Shown: one piece after another, positions 34,359 to 45,507 of the stretch | How the letters are laid out: the number at the start of each line of letters is the position of its first letter | Numbering within the stretch: the first letter of the stretch is position 1 | DNA from: Gulosibacter molinativorax | Lineage (GTDB): Bacteria > Actinomycetota > Actinomycetes > Actinomycetales > Microbacteriaceae | Assembly (NCBI RefSeq): GCF_003010915.2 | Contig: NZ_CP028426.1 | Location: forward strand, 2,976,001 to 3,040,000 | Reading direction: 5' to 3' | DNA length: 64,000 nt | Notes under the pieces: generated by a model | What the model saw: only the letters and a program-made list of their open reading frames with translations | The model's database searches: none | Told to the model about the DNA's origin: nothing | Made by a program: the position numbers and the translations under genes

Positions 34359-35561
34359 ATGACTGTCGTCCTCGTCGTCAACTCCGGCTCGTCCTCGCTG
34401 AAGTATCAGCTCATCGAAATGTCGGATGAGCGGGTGCTTGCCTCCGGTCTCATCGAGCGCATCGGCGAAGCCTCCGGCGTCGTCACCCACAAGCGGGGCG
34501 ATGAGCGAGCGGAGCGAGAACTCGAGATCGGCGACCACGACGCCGCGTTCGACATCATGATGCAAAACTTCGCGGAACACGGCCCGTCGATGGACGACGC
34601 GAAGCCGGTGGTGGTCGGGCACCGAATCGTGCAGGGCGGGCGGCGGTTCTACGGGCCGACGATCATCGACGAGAAGGTCGAAATGGATATTGAGGAGCTC
34701 ATCCCACTCGCGCCGCTCCACAACGGACCGAATCTCGCTGGTGTGCGCGCGGCACGGCGGGTGTTTGCAAACATCCCGCACGTCGCGGTGTTCGACACGG
34801 CTTTTCACACGACGCTCTCGGATGCGGCGAGCTACTACGCGCTCAACCGCGAGGTGGCCGACAAGTATCGGGTGCGGAAGTACGGCGCTCACGGCACGAG
34901 CCACAAGTACGTCTCCGAGGCCGCCGCGGAATTTCTTGACCGGCCCTACGACGAGCTGCGTACCGTCGTGCTGCACATTGGCAACGGCGCCTCGGCCTGT
35001 GCGGTCGACGGCGGTAAATCGATCGACACCTCGATGGGCATGACCCCGCTCGAGGGGCTCGTGATGGGCACGCGCACCGGCGACATCGACCCCGCGGTGC
35101 TCTTCCACTTGCACCGCAAGGCGGGCTACTCGGTGGATGACCTTGACCGGCTCCTGAACAAGCAGTCCGGTCTGTTGGGGCTGACGGGGACGAACGACGT
35201 GCGCGATGTCACGGCACGCGCCGCGGCGGGCGACGAAGCGGCCGAGCTCGGGCTCGAGATCTATGTTCACCGACTGCGCCACTACATCGGTTCCTACCTC
35301 GTCGCGCTGCAGGGCGCGGACGTCATTGCGTGGTGCGGCGGCGTCGGCGAGAACTCGGTCGAGGTGCGGAAGCGCGCGTTGGCTGGGATGGAGTGGCTCG
35401 GCGTTGAGCTGGATGCGGAGCGCAACGAGGCCCGCCGCGACGGGATTCGCGAGATCTCGACGGACTCATCCCGCGTTCGCATCCTCGTCGTGCCGACCAA
35501 CGAGGAGATTGAGATCGCTCGCCAGTCGCTCGAGGCGACGGGCGTGCCCGCGGCCCAGTAG
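34359..35561 (+). CDS. ackA: Acetate kinase
   Basis: 400 residues of the ASKHA fold. Marks are VVLVVNSGSSSLKYQLIEM (substrate/phosphate loop), VVGHRIVQGG, HIGNGASACAVDGGKSIDTS (ATP phosphate loop) and VIAWCGGVGENSVEVR (adenosine motif), with catalytic Asp in FDTAFH and Arg in VRKYGAHGTSH. It forms acetyl phosphate from acetate and ATP or runs in reverse to make ATP. Paired with pta, it forms the overflow/assimilation path for acetate. The ATG follows AACGAAAGTAGCGCC. A dispersed repeat follows the stop. Confidence 0.97.
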   Translation: MTVVLVVNSGSSSLKYQLIEMSDERVLASGLIERIGEASGVVTHKRGDERAERELEIGDHDAAFDIMMQNFAEHGPSMDDAKPVVVGHRIVQGGRRFYGPTIIDEKVEMDIEELIPLAPLHNGPNLAGVRAARRVFANIPHVAVFDTAFHTTLSDAASYYALNREVADKYRVRKYGAHGTSHKYVSEAAAEFLDRPYDELRTVVLHIGNGASACAVDGGKSIDTSMGMTPLEGLVMGTRTGDIDPAVLFHLHRKAGYSVDDLDRLLNKQSGLLGLTGTNDVRDVTARAAAGDEAAELGLEIYVHRLRHYIGSYLVALQGADVIAWCGGVGENSVEVRKRALAGMEWLGVELDAERNEARRDGIREISTDSSRVRILVVPTNEEIEIARQSLEATGVPAAQ

Positions 35562-35571
35562 GTGGGCGCGG

Positions 35572-35695
35572 CCGGCTTCGAGAGGACTTTGAGTCGGCGG
35601 GCGCAGCAGGCCGTATCGAAAAGTCCGGCAGCACGAGCGGCGTCGCGAAGCTCGCCGAGTGCGACCGCAGGTCGCGTATCGAGGCCGCCCAGCCC
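35572..35695 (+). repeat. REP-like cluster, copy 4, between ackA and dnaX
   Basis: Degenerate elements: TTGAGTCGGCGGGCGC...GCCGTATCGAAAAG and GCCGAGTGCGACCG...CGCGTATCGAGGC. The gap also has to hold the dnaX promoter. Confidence 0.55.
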
Positions 35696-35744
35696 TGTGG
35701 ATGCGGTGTATAGGTGTGGCCTCGAGCGGTCTACGATGGTGGGC

Positions 35745-38285
35745 ATGGTCGCTGCCCTCTATCGTCGTTATCGGCCCGAGTCATTCGCCGAAATGATCGG
35801 GCAGCGTCAAGTGACCGACCCCCTCATGACGGCGCTTCGCACCGGCCGAATCAATCACGCGTACCTCTTTTCCGGCCCGCGAGGTTGCGGTAAGACGTCG
35901 TCTGCGCGCATCCTCGCCCGCTGCCTGAACTGCGCCGAGGGCCCGACCCCGGAGCCCTGCGGCAAGTGCGAATCCTGCCTCGAACTCGGGCGCAACGGCG
36001 GCGGGTCAATCGACGTGTTCGAGATCGACGCCGCGAGCCACGGTGGCGTCGACGACGCGCGTGAGCTGCGCGAGCGTGCGGTCGTCGCGCCGACGCGAGA
36101 CCGCTACAAGATCTTCATCATTGACGAGGCACACATGGTGACCGCGGCTGGCTTCAACGCACTGCTCAAGGTCGTCGAAGAGCCACCGGAAAACGTCATG
36201 TTTATCTTCGCGACGACCGAGCCAGAGAAAGTCATCGGCACGATTCGCTCGCGCACGCACCACTTCCCGTTCCGGCTCATTCCGCCCGCGCCGATGCTCG
36301 AGTATGTCGAGGAAATCTGCGCGGCGGAGGGTGTTACCGCGCAGCCGGGTGTGCTGCCGCTCGTTGTGCGCGCGGGTGGCGGCTCGGCGCGTGACACGAT
36401 GTCGCTGCTCGACCAGCTCATCGCTGGCACCGACGGCAGCGAGCTCGAGTACGGGCTCGCGACGCAGCTGCTCGGATTCACCTCGCAGGGCCTGTTGAAC
36501 GACGCAATTAATGCGTTCGCGGCTGGCGACGCGGCCGAGGCGTACCGGTCGGTGGATGCGGTGATTCAGTCTGGCCAGGACCCGCGGCGTTACGTCGAAG
36601 ACCTCCTAGAACGCGTTCGCGACCTCATCATCGTGCGCGCGCTCGGAGAATCGGCATCCTCGGTGCTTCGCGGCGCTGCCCCCGATGACCTCGAACAGAT
36701 GCGGGGCGCCGCGGCGCGCTTCTCGCCGCGGGCACTCAGCCAGATGGCCGACATCGTGAATGAAACGCTCACCGAGATGAGCGGCGTGACCGCGCCGCGG
36801 GTGCAGCTCGAGCTGATGGTTGCGCGGATTCTCGTCGCGATGCGCGCCGACTTCGCGGGCGGCGCGGCCGGGTTTGTGGAGGCGGGGGAGACCCCGCTGG
36901 GGCAAGGCAGCCAGACCTCGGGGCGGGGTGCGGCTCGGCCGGCCACACCTGCTGGCGGTGCCGCGCAGTCCGCACCGTCGCAGGCTTCCGCCCCGTCGCG
37001 TTCTTCTGCACCGTCGCCGGCTTCCGCACCGTCGCGGGCTTCCGCACTTGCGAATGGGCCTCTTGGTCCTTCAACCAGCACTGCTCAGCCGGATGTGCGA
37101 CCAGAGCAGGGCCCGGCGAGTCCGGCCGCAGATGCAGCAGCGGCATGGGACGCCGTCGCACCCGAACCCGCGCCATCCGCAGACGTGTCGGCGAGCCGAG
37201 TCGAGCCATCCGTCTCGTCAGCCAGCGAACCTGTGTCGGAGCCAGAACGTGCATCCGAACCCGCTCAGCAGCAGAACCAGCGGCGCGACGAGACGACGAA
37301 CCACCCGGAGCAAGCTGTCGATCCGGGGAGCTTCGACCTCTCCCGGGTTCGCGCGGCGTGGCCCGAGGTGCTCGAGCAGATCGCGCGCGACGGGCATCCG
37401 ACTTCGGCTGCAATCGTGAAGCAGGTCATCCCGACCGAGTTCGGTGCGGGCGAGGGCGCGGGCAAACTCCGCGTCGAGGTGCCCAACCGTGGCGTGATGG
37501 ACCAGCTGTCGCGTGGCCGCGAACAGGGCAACGCGCCGGCGAACCATCTCAAGACGGCGCTCGGTCGGGTTTTCGGCTTTGACGTGGTCGTCTACCCGCG
37601 CGTGCTCAAGGACGGTGAAACGTCCGCAGCGCCCTCGACGGATGCGCCACCTGCAGATCCGGATCGTCACCGAGGCGCGCCGAGCGAGCCAACCGGGCAG
37701 CGCAATCCGGCCGGATCGACTCCGGCTGTGCGGAACGAGGCCTCCGCCGCGGCGGTCGCGACCACTCACACGGAACGCGCACCGAAAACTGAACCGACCT
37801 CGCCGTCACCGGCGGCCAAGGTCGCGACATGGGACGTCGTGGCGATTCCGGGCTCGGAGGACGGCCCCGGCTCGGGATGGGATGACCTCGCGACCGAGTC
37901 GGCGACGCCGACGGAGCAATCGAGCGAGGCGCGCATCCCTGAGGTAATTGCGGCGAAGACCCTGGCAGCGAACGAGGCCGACACGATCGAGCGCGACTCG
38001 ATGGCCGCATCCGTCGCCTCGAAGGAACGCTCGAACTCGGCCGCGGCAACCGCAGCGCCGACGCAGACCACCGCGTCGGCCCAGGAACTCGAGCCCGCGC
38101 CAGCCCGGCGCCATCCGGCACTGGCCACGGGCAGCGAGCGCTACGGTGAATCGGTCATCCGAGAGCGGCTCGGCGCCCGATTCGTGAGCGAAGAACCTAT
38201 TGAGATATTGCAGGAGACGGCGGATCCGGAGGAAATCCCTCCGCCCGATGATTTCGACGCGCCGCCGCCTCCTGAGGAGTACTAA
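35745..38285 (+). CDS. dnaX: DNA polymerase III subunits gamma and tau
   Basis: 846 residues. The clamp-loader ATPase module covers about 1-370: Walker A GPRGCGKTSSAR (44-55), a four-Cys zinc module (CLNCAEG...PCGKCESC), Walker B FIIDEAHMV and the SRC-like sensor (TIRSRTHHFPFRL). The tau-specific part follows a long Ala/Pro/Ser-rich linker (about 380-540); a conserved domain (VRAAWPEVLEQIARDGHPTS) lies near 545-640 and a second disordered, acidic segment extends to the end. Two start codons, ATG 35736 and ATG 35745, are in frame; MVAALYRRYRPE was chosen by family match. The recR gene begins immediately after its stop. Confidence 0.93.
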   Translation: MVAALYRRYRPESFAEMIGQRQVTDPLMTALRTGRINHAYLFSGPRGCGKTSSARILARCLNCAEGPTPEPCGKCESCLELGRNGGGSIDVFEIDAASHGGVDDARELRERAVVAPTRDRYKIFIIDEAHMVTAAGFNALLKVVEEPPENVMFIFATTEPEKVIGTIRSRTHHFPFRLIPPAPMLEYVEEICAAEGVTAQPGVLPLVVRAGGGSARDTMSLLDQLIAGTDGSELEYGLATQLLGFTSQGLLNDAINAFAAGDAAEAYRSVDAVIQSGQDPRRYVEDLLERVRDLIIVRALGESASSVLRGAAPDDLEQMRGAAARFSPRALSQMADIVNETLTEMSGVTAPRVQLELMVARILVAMRADFAGGAAGFVEAGETPLGQGSQTSGRGAARPATPAGGAAQSAPSQASAPSRSSAPSPASAPSRASALANGPLGPSTSTAQPDVRPEQGPASPAADAAAAWDAVAPEPAPSADVSASRVEPSVSSASEPVSEPERASEPAQQQNQRRDETTNHPEQAVDPGSFDLSRVRAAWPEVLEQIARDGHPTSAAIVKQVIPTEFGAGEGAGKLRVEVPNRGVMDQLSRGREQGNAPANHLKTALGRVFGFDVVVYPRVLKDGETSAAPSTDAPPADPDRHRGAPSEPTGQRNPAGSTPAVRNEASAAAVATTHTERAPKTEPTSPSPAAKVATWDVVAIPGSEDGPGSGWDDLATESATPTEQSSEARIPEVIAAKTLAANEADTIERDSMAASVASKERSNSAAATAAPTQTTASAQELEPAPARRHPALATGSERYGESVIRERLGARFVSEEPIEILQETADPEEIPPPDDFDAPPPPEEY

Positions 38286-38885
38286 ATGTATGACGGAGTA
38301 GTGCAGGAACTGATTGACGAGCTCGGTCGGTTGCCTGGAGTCGGGCCGAAGTCTGCGCAGCGCATCGCGTTTCACATCGTGCAGACGCAGAGCTTCGACG
38401 TGACGAAGCTCGCGAAGGTGCTGCTCGAGGTGCGCGAACGCGTGCGCTTCTGCGAGCAGTGCGGCAACGTTTCCGAGTCGGCGGTGTGCAATATCTGCGC
38501 AGATCCGGAGCGGGATCGCACGCTGATTTGCGTGGTTGAGGAGCCCAAGGACGTCGCGGCAATCGAGCGAACGCGTTCCTACGAGGGCCTGTACCACGTG
38601 CTCGGCGGCGCGATCTCGCCGATCGACGGCATTGGTCCGGACCAGCTCAATATCCGCGGGCTCATGCCGCGGCTCGAGACCGGTGAGGTAGTCGAGGTCA
38701 TCATCGCGACCGACCCAAATCTCGAGGGCGATGCGACCGCGAGCTATCTCTCGCGGCTGCTGTCCGCAGTCGGCGTGCAGGTCTCGCGGCTCGCATCGGG
38801 TCTGCCGGTTGGCGGCGACCTCGAGTATGCGGACGAGGTCACCCTCGGCCGTGCGTTCGCGGGGCGCCGACTCATCGGTCAGTAG
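38286..38885 (+). CDS. recR: Recombination protein RecR
   Basis: 199 residues, standard length. The N-terminal HhH ([20 protein letters not shown]) binds DNA. The C4 zinc finger is [16 protein letters not shown], the Toprim domain starts with [16 protein letters not shown], and the C-terminal Walker-B-like region contains [15 protein letters not shown]. It loads RecA with RecF/RecO at gaps. The start codon directly follows the dnaX TAA, so dnaX-recR is one transcript, the common arrangement. After it comes a 288-base gap with a partial hairpin (ATAGCGCC/GGGTGCTAT) and the lysC promoter. Confidence 0.96.
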   Translation: MYDGVVQELIDELGRLPGVGPKSAQRIAFHIVQTQSFDVTKLAKVLLEVRERVRFCEQCGNVSESAVCNICADPERDRTLICVVEEPKDVAAIERTRSYEGLYHVLGGAISPIDGIGPDQLNIRGLMPRLETGEVVEVIIATDPNLEGDATASYLSRLLSAVGVQVSRLASGLPVGGDLEYADEVTLGRAFAGRRLIGQ

Positions 38886-39173
38886 GGATCGGGGCGCCAT
38901 GACGACTGGATCACCAGGGCTAGGCGCGATTCGCGGCACGATGTGCACCATTCGAGAGAAATAGCGCCTCTTGGGGTGCTATACGTGCTCCATTTTGCGC
39001 CCAGCCGCGCAGCGCCGCTCGGCAGGCCCCGAATTTCGGCCCCCTGCTGCCTTTTTCTGCGCATCCTGCGGACAGAATTCCGCCTCGTGCATGGATGCGC
39101 GGCCAAGTGGCCGACTAGACTCGATCGAGGGCCGCATCCGCGTGCCCAGAAGTCTTATCGGGAGTGAGGGTTT

Positions 39174-41640
<2,467 letters not shown>

Positions 41641-41790
41641 CGCTCGTTGAGTAGCGAAGCGTATCGAAACGCTCGTTGAGTAGCGAAGCGTATCGAAACG
41701 TGCCGGCCGCGGTGTCGTTTCGATACGTCGCTTCGCGCCTACTCAACGAGCGGAGGCGTCGCTTCGCGCCTACTCAACGGGCGCAGCCGC
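41641..41790. repeat. REP-like cluster, copy 5, the most regular in the window
   Basis: CGCTCGTTGAGTAGCGAAG plus CGTATCGAAA occurs twice in tandem (41641 and 41670), then appears inverted (TTTCGATACGTCGCTTCGCG plus CCTACTCAACGAGCG) and once more (GTCGCTTCGCGCCTACTCAA). The direct and inverted copies can form a stem of about 25 bp after asd. Confidence 0.8.
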
Positions 41791-41830
41791 TCTGAACGGG
41801 CGGTCGGTTTTGGTGGCGTAGGATAGCGGG

Positions 41831-43321
41831 GTGACGAACCCGAAGATTTATGACGCTGTCCTTATTGGTGGCGGTGTGATGTCGGCAACGCTGGCCACAC
41901 TCCTCAACGAATTCGAGCCCGACTGGTCGATCAAGATCATCGAACGACTCGACGACGTGGCGCAGGAGTCTTCGGGCCCGTGGAATAACGCGGGTACGGG
42001 CCACTCGGCCCTCTGCGAGCTGAACTACACGCCCGAAAAAGACGGCAAGATCGACATCACTAAGGCGCTGCAGATCAACGAGCAGTTCCAGGTCTCGCGC
42101 CAGATGTGGTCGACCCTCGTGACTCGAGGCGAGCTTCCAGAACCCACCAAGTTCATCAACCCCGTCCCGCACATGACGTTCGTGACGGGTGAGGATAACG
42201 TCAATTTCCTCCGCCGCCGCTACGAGCTGCTCAAGGCGCAGCCGCTGTTCGCGACGATGGAGTTCAGCGACGACCCCGCGAAGATTTTCGAGTGGGCACC
42301 CTCGCTCATGGTGGGCCGTGAAAAGGACGAGGTCGTTGCCGCGACTTACGTCGAGCAGGGCAGCGACGTCGACTTCGGCGCGATGACACGCTTCCTCATC
42401 CAGAACGCGATCGACAACGGTGCCATCGTGCGCCTCGGCACCGAGGTCATCGACCTCCGCCAGCGCCCCGACGGCATCTGGCAAGTCGCGACGCAGGTTC
42501 GAAGCGGCGCGAACAAGGGCCAGAAGAACGTCACGCACGCCCGGTTCGTCTTCGTCGGCGCCGGTGGTGGCGCGCTCAACCTGCTGCAGAAGTCGGGTAT
42601 CGACGAGGTCAAGGGCTTCGGCGGCTTCCCGATCTCGGGACAGTTCTTCCGCACCGACAACCCCGAGGTTGTCGCGAAGCACCAGGCCAAAGTGTACGCG
42701 AAGGCCGCGGTCGGCGCCCCGCCGATGTCGGTTCCACACATGGACACCCGCGTCGTCGACGGGCAGAAAGCGCTGCTCTTCGGCCCTTACGCCGGATTCA
42801 ACACCAAGTACCTCAAGGAAGGGTCGCTCCTTGACATGTTCAAGGCGATCCGCCCCGGCAACATCCCGACTTACCTCGGCGTCGGCGCGACCAACATCGA
42901 TCTCGTGGGCTACCTCGTGGGCCAGCTCGCAGCATCCGACGACAAGAAGTTCGCGGAAGTGCGCGCGTTCATGCCCGAGGCAAAGCGCGAGGACTGGCGC
43001 CTCATCACGGCGGGCCAGCGCGTGCAGGTCATGAAGCGGGATGCGGACGGCAAGCCGGTGCTCCAGATGGGTACCGAGGTTGTCGCCAAGGCTGACGGCA
43101 CGATCGCAGGCCTCCTCGGCGCATCCCCGGGTGCCTCGGTCGCACCCGACGTCATGATCGATCTCGCGCTGCGCTGCTTCCCCGAGAAGTCGGCCGCGTG
43201 GGAGCCGAAGATCAAGGCGCTCGTGCCCGAGTACGGCAAGAAGCTCAACGACGACGCCGAGCTCGCGAAGCTCGTGCAGAACGACACCGCAGAGGTCCTC
43301 GGCCTCGCACAGATCCCGTAA
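41831..43321 (+). CDS. mqo: Malate:quinone oxidoreductase
   Basis: 496 residues. The FAD-binding N-terminus is DAVLIGGGVMSATLATLLNE, followed by the family motif SSGPWNNAGTGHSALCELNY. Further family stretches are FVFVGAGGGALNLLQKSGI and FPISGQFF. Mqo is a peripheral membrane FAD enzyme that oxidises malate to oxaloacetate and passes electrons to quinones, as in corynebacteria. The start is a GTG preceded by GATAGCGGG; the size is typical. The uridine kinase gene follows after 50 bases. Confidence 0.96.
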   Translation: MTNPKIYDAVLIGGGVMSATLATLLNEFEPDWSIKIIERLDDVAQESSGPWNNAGTGHSALCELNYTPEKDGKIDITKALQINEQFQVSRQMWSTLVTRGELPEPTKFINPVPHMTFVTGEDNVNFLRRRYELLKAQPLFATMEFSDDPAKIFEWAPSLMVGREKDEVVAATYVEQGSDVDFGAMTRFLIQNAIDNGAIVRLGTEVIDLRQRPDGIWQVATQVRSGANKGQKNVTHARFVFVGAGGGALNLLQKSGIDEVKGFGGFPISGQFFRTDNPEVVAKHQAKVYAKAAVGAPPMSVPHMDTRVVDGQKALLFGPYAGFNTKYLKEGSLLDMFKAIRPGNIPTYLGVGATNIDLVGYLVGQLAASDDKKFAEVRAFMPEAKREDWRLITAGQRVQVMKRDADGKPVLQMGTEVVAKADGTIAGLLGASPGASVAPDVMIDLALRCFPEKSAAWEPKIKALVPEYGKKLNDDAELAKLVQNDTAEVLGLAQIP

Positions 43322-43371
43322 GGGGAGTCGCGGATGCTTCGCGACGACATCGCCGCCCGAGGCGGTGCCCA

Positions 43372-44004
43372 ATGAGCGCACCGTTTGTCGTCGGCATCGC
43401 CGGTGGATCGGGCAGCGGCAAGACTGCGCTCGCTCGATCCCTCGCGGAGCGGTTCGGCGAGGATTCGGCGCTAATCTTTCACGACAATTACTACTGTCGT
43501 CGGGATGAGCTGACCTGGGATGAGCGCAGCGCGGTCAACTACGACGAGCCCGCGGCGTTCGAGACCTCGCTCCTCACGGAGCATCTCGACCTACTCCTTG
43601 CGGGGCAGTCGATCGACGTGCCCGTGTACGACTACGCGCAGCACAATCGCTCGGAACAAACCGTGCGGGTGAATCCCGCACCGATCGTCTTCGTCGAAGG
43701 CGTCCTCGTGCTCTACGAAGAGGAGCTGCGCAAGCGCTTCGACCTGAAGCTGTTCGTCGAGACTGACGCCGATGTGCGCATCCTGCGCCGCATCAAACGC
43801 GACGTGCTCGAGCGTGGCCGCACGATCGAGTCGGTCGAGTCGCAGTATCTGTCGACCGTCAAGCCGATGCATGAGCGGTACGTCGAGTCCTCGAAGGTCT
43901 GGGCCGACGTCATCGTCCCGGAGGGCGGCTACAACCACGTCGCCCTCGAGACGATCGCGGGTGGCCTCGCGGCCAATGTCGCGAACCTGGCGAAGCGCAC
44001 GTAG
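43372..44004 (+). CDS. udk: Uridine kinase (P-loop kinase)
   Basis: 210 residues. The P-loop is VGIAGGSGSGKTALARSLA (residues 7-25). Substrate residues are found in LIFHDNYYCRRDEL, and NYDEPAAFETSLL and PVYDYAQHNRSE are hallmark uridine kinase segments; the lid contains RRIKRDVLERGR. It phosphorylates uridine and cytidine with ATP or GTP in salvage. The ATG at MSAPFVVG was taken because upstream codons lie in the mqo 3' end. The thymidine kinase gene follows after a small tandem-repeat spacer. Confidence 0.92.
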   Translation: MSAPFVVGIAGGSGSGKTALARSLAERFGEDSALIFHDNYYCRRDELTWDERSAVNYDEPAAFETSLLTEHLDLLLAGQSIDVPVYDYAQHNRSEQTVRVNPAPIVFVEGVLVLYEEELRKRFDLKLFVETDADVRILRRIKRDVLERGRTIESVESQYLSTVKPMHERYVESSKVWADVIVPEGGYNHVALETIAGGLAANVANLAKRT

Positions 44005-44076
44005 CGACACCGCGCATCCAACCGACACCACGCATTCAACCGACACCGCGCATCCAACCGACACCACGCATCCAAC
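44005..44076 (+). repeat. Four tandem 18-bp repeats between udk and tdk
   Basis: Four units of the form CGACACC[GA]CGCAT[CT]CAAC run head to tail from two bases after the udk stop to 24 bases before the tdk start. Confidence 0.9.
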
Positions 44077-44100
44077 TAACTCTGCGAAAGGGAACCGCTC

Positions 44101-44727
44101 GTGGCCAAGCTGTACTTCCGCTACGGGGCGATGAACTCGGGAAAGTCCACGGTCCTGCTGCAAACCGCGTTTAACTACGAGGAGCGTGGGCACCGCGTGC
44201 TGCTCGCAAAGCCCGTGGTCGACACGAAGGGCGCGGATTCGATCTCGTCGCGGCTCGGAATGGACCGCGTCGTCGACTTTCTGATCGACGCCGATGACGA
44301 CCCGCGCGAGCAGTTTCACGCGCGAGTGGGCGAGGACCCGGTCTCGTGCCTGCTCGTCGACGAGGCGCAGTTTCTCAGCGCGGCCCAGGTGGATGCGCTC
44401 TTTCGCATCGCCGTGCTCGACGGCATTCCGGTGCTGTGTTACGGCATTCGCACCGACTTCCAGACGGTCGCATTCCCTGGCTCGCGGCGGCTGCTCGAGA
44501 TCGCGCACTCGATCGAAGAACTCAAGACCATCTGCCGCTGCGGTCGCAAGGCGATCATGAACGGCCGCGTCGTCGACGGGCAGTTCATTTTCGACGGCGA
44601 TCAGGTCGCGATTGACGGCGGGCACGTGACGTACGAGTCGCTCTGTGGCCAGTGCTATCTGCGGGAGTCTGGCGGGCGGCTCGCGAGCGACGTTGTGGTC
44701 GAATCCCAGGCACCTTTACGGTCCTAG
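44101..44727 (+). CDS. tdk: Thymidine kinase (type II)
   Basis: 208 residues. P-loop FRYGAMNSGKSTVLLQTAFN near the N-terminus, DEAQF (catalytic Glu region, near residue 83), CYGIRTDFQ and the zinc ribbon with CRCGRKA and CGQC complete the type II enzyme. It phosphorylates thymidine and deoxyuridine for salvage. The start is GTG after AAAGGGAACCGCTC. It probably shares a transcript with udk, whose stop lies 96 bases upstream across 18-bp repeats. Confidence 0.95.
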   Translation: MAKLYFRYGAMNSGKSTVLLQTAFNYEERGHRVLLAKPVVDTKGADSISSRLGMDRVVDFLIDADDDPREQFHARVGEDPVSCLLVDEAQFLSAAQVDALFRIAVLDGIPVLCYGIRTDFQTVAFPGSRRLLEIAHSIEELKTICRCGRKAIMNGRVVDGQFIFDGDQVAIDGGHVTYESLCGQCYLRESGGRLASDVVVESQAPLRS

Positions 44728-44784
44728 AAGGTGGATGCGCGCCTAGGCTGGATGGGTATCAGCGGCTATGCGAGAGGAACATCC

Positions 44785-45357
44785 ATGTCTGATGAACTGC
44801 AGTTCGAGCGCGTCGATGCGGAGAGCGTGCAGCTGGAGGGGACGACCATCACCGTCGGCCGCCTCGTGCACGCACCTGCGTCCAAGATCTTTGCGGTGTT
44901 GAGCGATCCGGCGCAGCACGTCGACCTCGATCCGAAGGGCCTGAACCGTGCGCCGGACGGGGAGGCCCCCGAACGGATCACGGAGGTGGGGCAGCAGTTC
45001 ACGCTCAACATGTATGCGGAGTCGCAGGGTGGCGACTACCGAATCACCAATAACGTGACGAAGTTCGAGGAAGACGTGGTCATCGGCTGGAAGCCGCAAT
45101 CAGAGGGCTACGACAAGCCGTTCGGCCACCAGTGGACTTGGGAGCTTGAGCCCGAGGACGAGGAATCGACGTACGTGTCGCTGACCTACGACTGGGACGA
45201 CATCACGAACGAGAAGTTCCTCGCCAACACGAAGTTCCCTATCTTCCCGATCGACTCGTTCAAAGCGTCCGTGGAGGCGCTCGCCGAGCTAGTCGAGGAC
45301 GACTACGAGCGCGAGGATGACGGCGACTGGGACGACGAACTCGAGGACGAGCAGTAG
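44785..45357 (+). CDS. SRPBCC-fold protein (polyketide cyclase/START-like) of unknown ligand
   Basis: 190 residues. The N-terminal VGRLVHAPASKIFAVLSDPA followed by QHVDLDPKG is typical of SRPBCC helix-grip proteins, and the central HQWTWELEPEDEESTYVSLT strand pair agrees. The C-terminal tail is strongly acidic (DDYEREDDGDWDDELEDE). The pocket ligand is unknown. The ATG follows GAGAGGAACATCC. It may be co-transcribed with tdk (57 bases) and ends before a convergent helicase gene. Confidence 0.8.
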   Translation: MSDELQFERVDAESVQLEGTTITVGRLVHAPASKIFAVLSDPAQHVDLDPKGLNRAPDGEAPERITEVGQQFTLNMYAESQGGDYRITNNVTKFEEDVVIGWKPQSEGYDKPFGHQWTWELEPEDEESTYVSLTYDWDDITNEKFLANTKFPIFPIDSFKASVEALAELVEDDYEREDDGDWDDELEDEQ

Positions 45358-45374
45358 GGTGCTGCGCGAGGTCG

Positions 45375-45435
45375 TCATTGCCGCTAGCGCTTGGCCGTGC
45401 GGGTGCTCGGGCAATGCTCGGCGCTGTAGGCACGG
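45375..45435 (+). repeat. Single dispersed copy of the 94-bp unit core
   Basis: ATTGCCGCTAGCGCTTGGCC, then GTGCGGGTGCTCGGGCAATG aligns with the head of the 94-bp units at 15970-16324 (TGCCG-TAGCGCTT-GCC-TGC-GGTGC-CGGGCAA). It lies right after the SRPBCC stop. Confidence 0.6.
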
Positions 45436-45457
45436 GGACCGGCGCCATAAAACGCGA

Positions 45458-45493
45458 AGGCGGGGCGACAGCGTGAGTGCTGTCGCCCCGCCT
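45458..45493 (-). terminator. Terminator of the DEAD-box helicase gene
   Basis: AGGCGGGGCGACAGC and GCTGTCGCCCCGCCT form a perfect 15-bp stem with a six-base loop; on the minus strand it is followed by TCGCGTTTTATGG. It may also stop rightward transcripts. Confidence 0.8.
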
Positions 45494-45507
45494 CTGCGTG
45501 GTGCTAG

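Noticed and set aside
32003..34381. 792-residue minus-strand frame opposite pta
   Set aside because: It is the reverse-complement shadow of the pta coding region; pta has complete domain motifs and the shadow has none.
39001..39170. Small minus-strand frame in the recR-lysC gap (M-H-D-E-A-H...)
   Set aside because: No ribosome site, no hydrophobic or structured pattern, and it would cover the lysC promoter.
41774..43381. 535-residue minus-strand frame opposite mqo
   Set aside because: Shadow of mqo; no motif of its own and low-complexity Arg/Glu composition.
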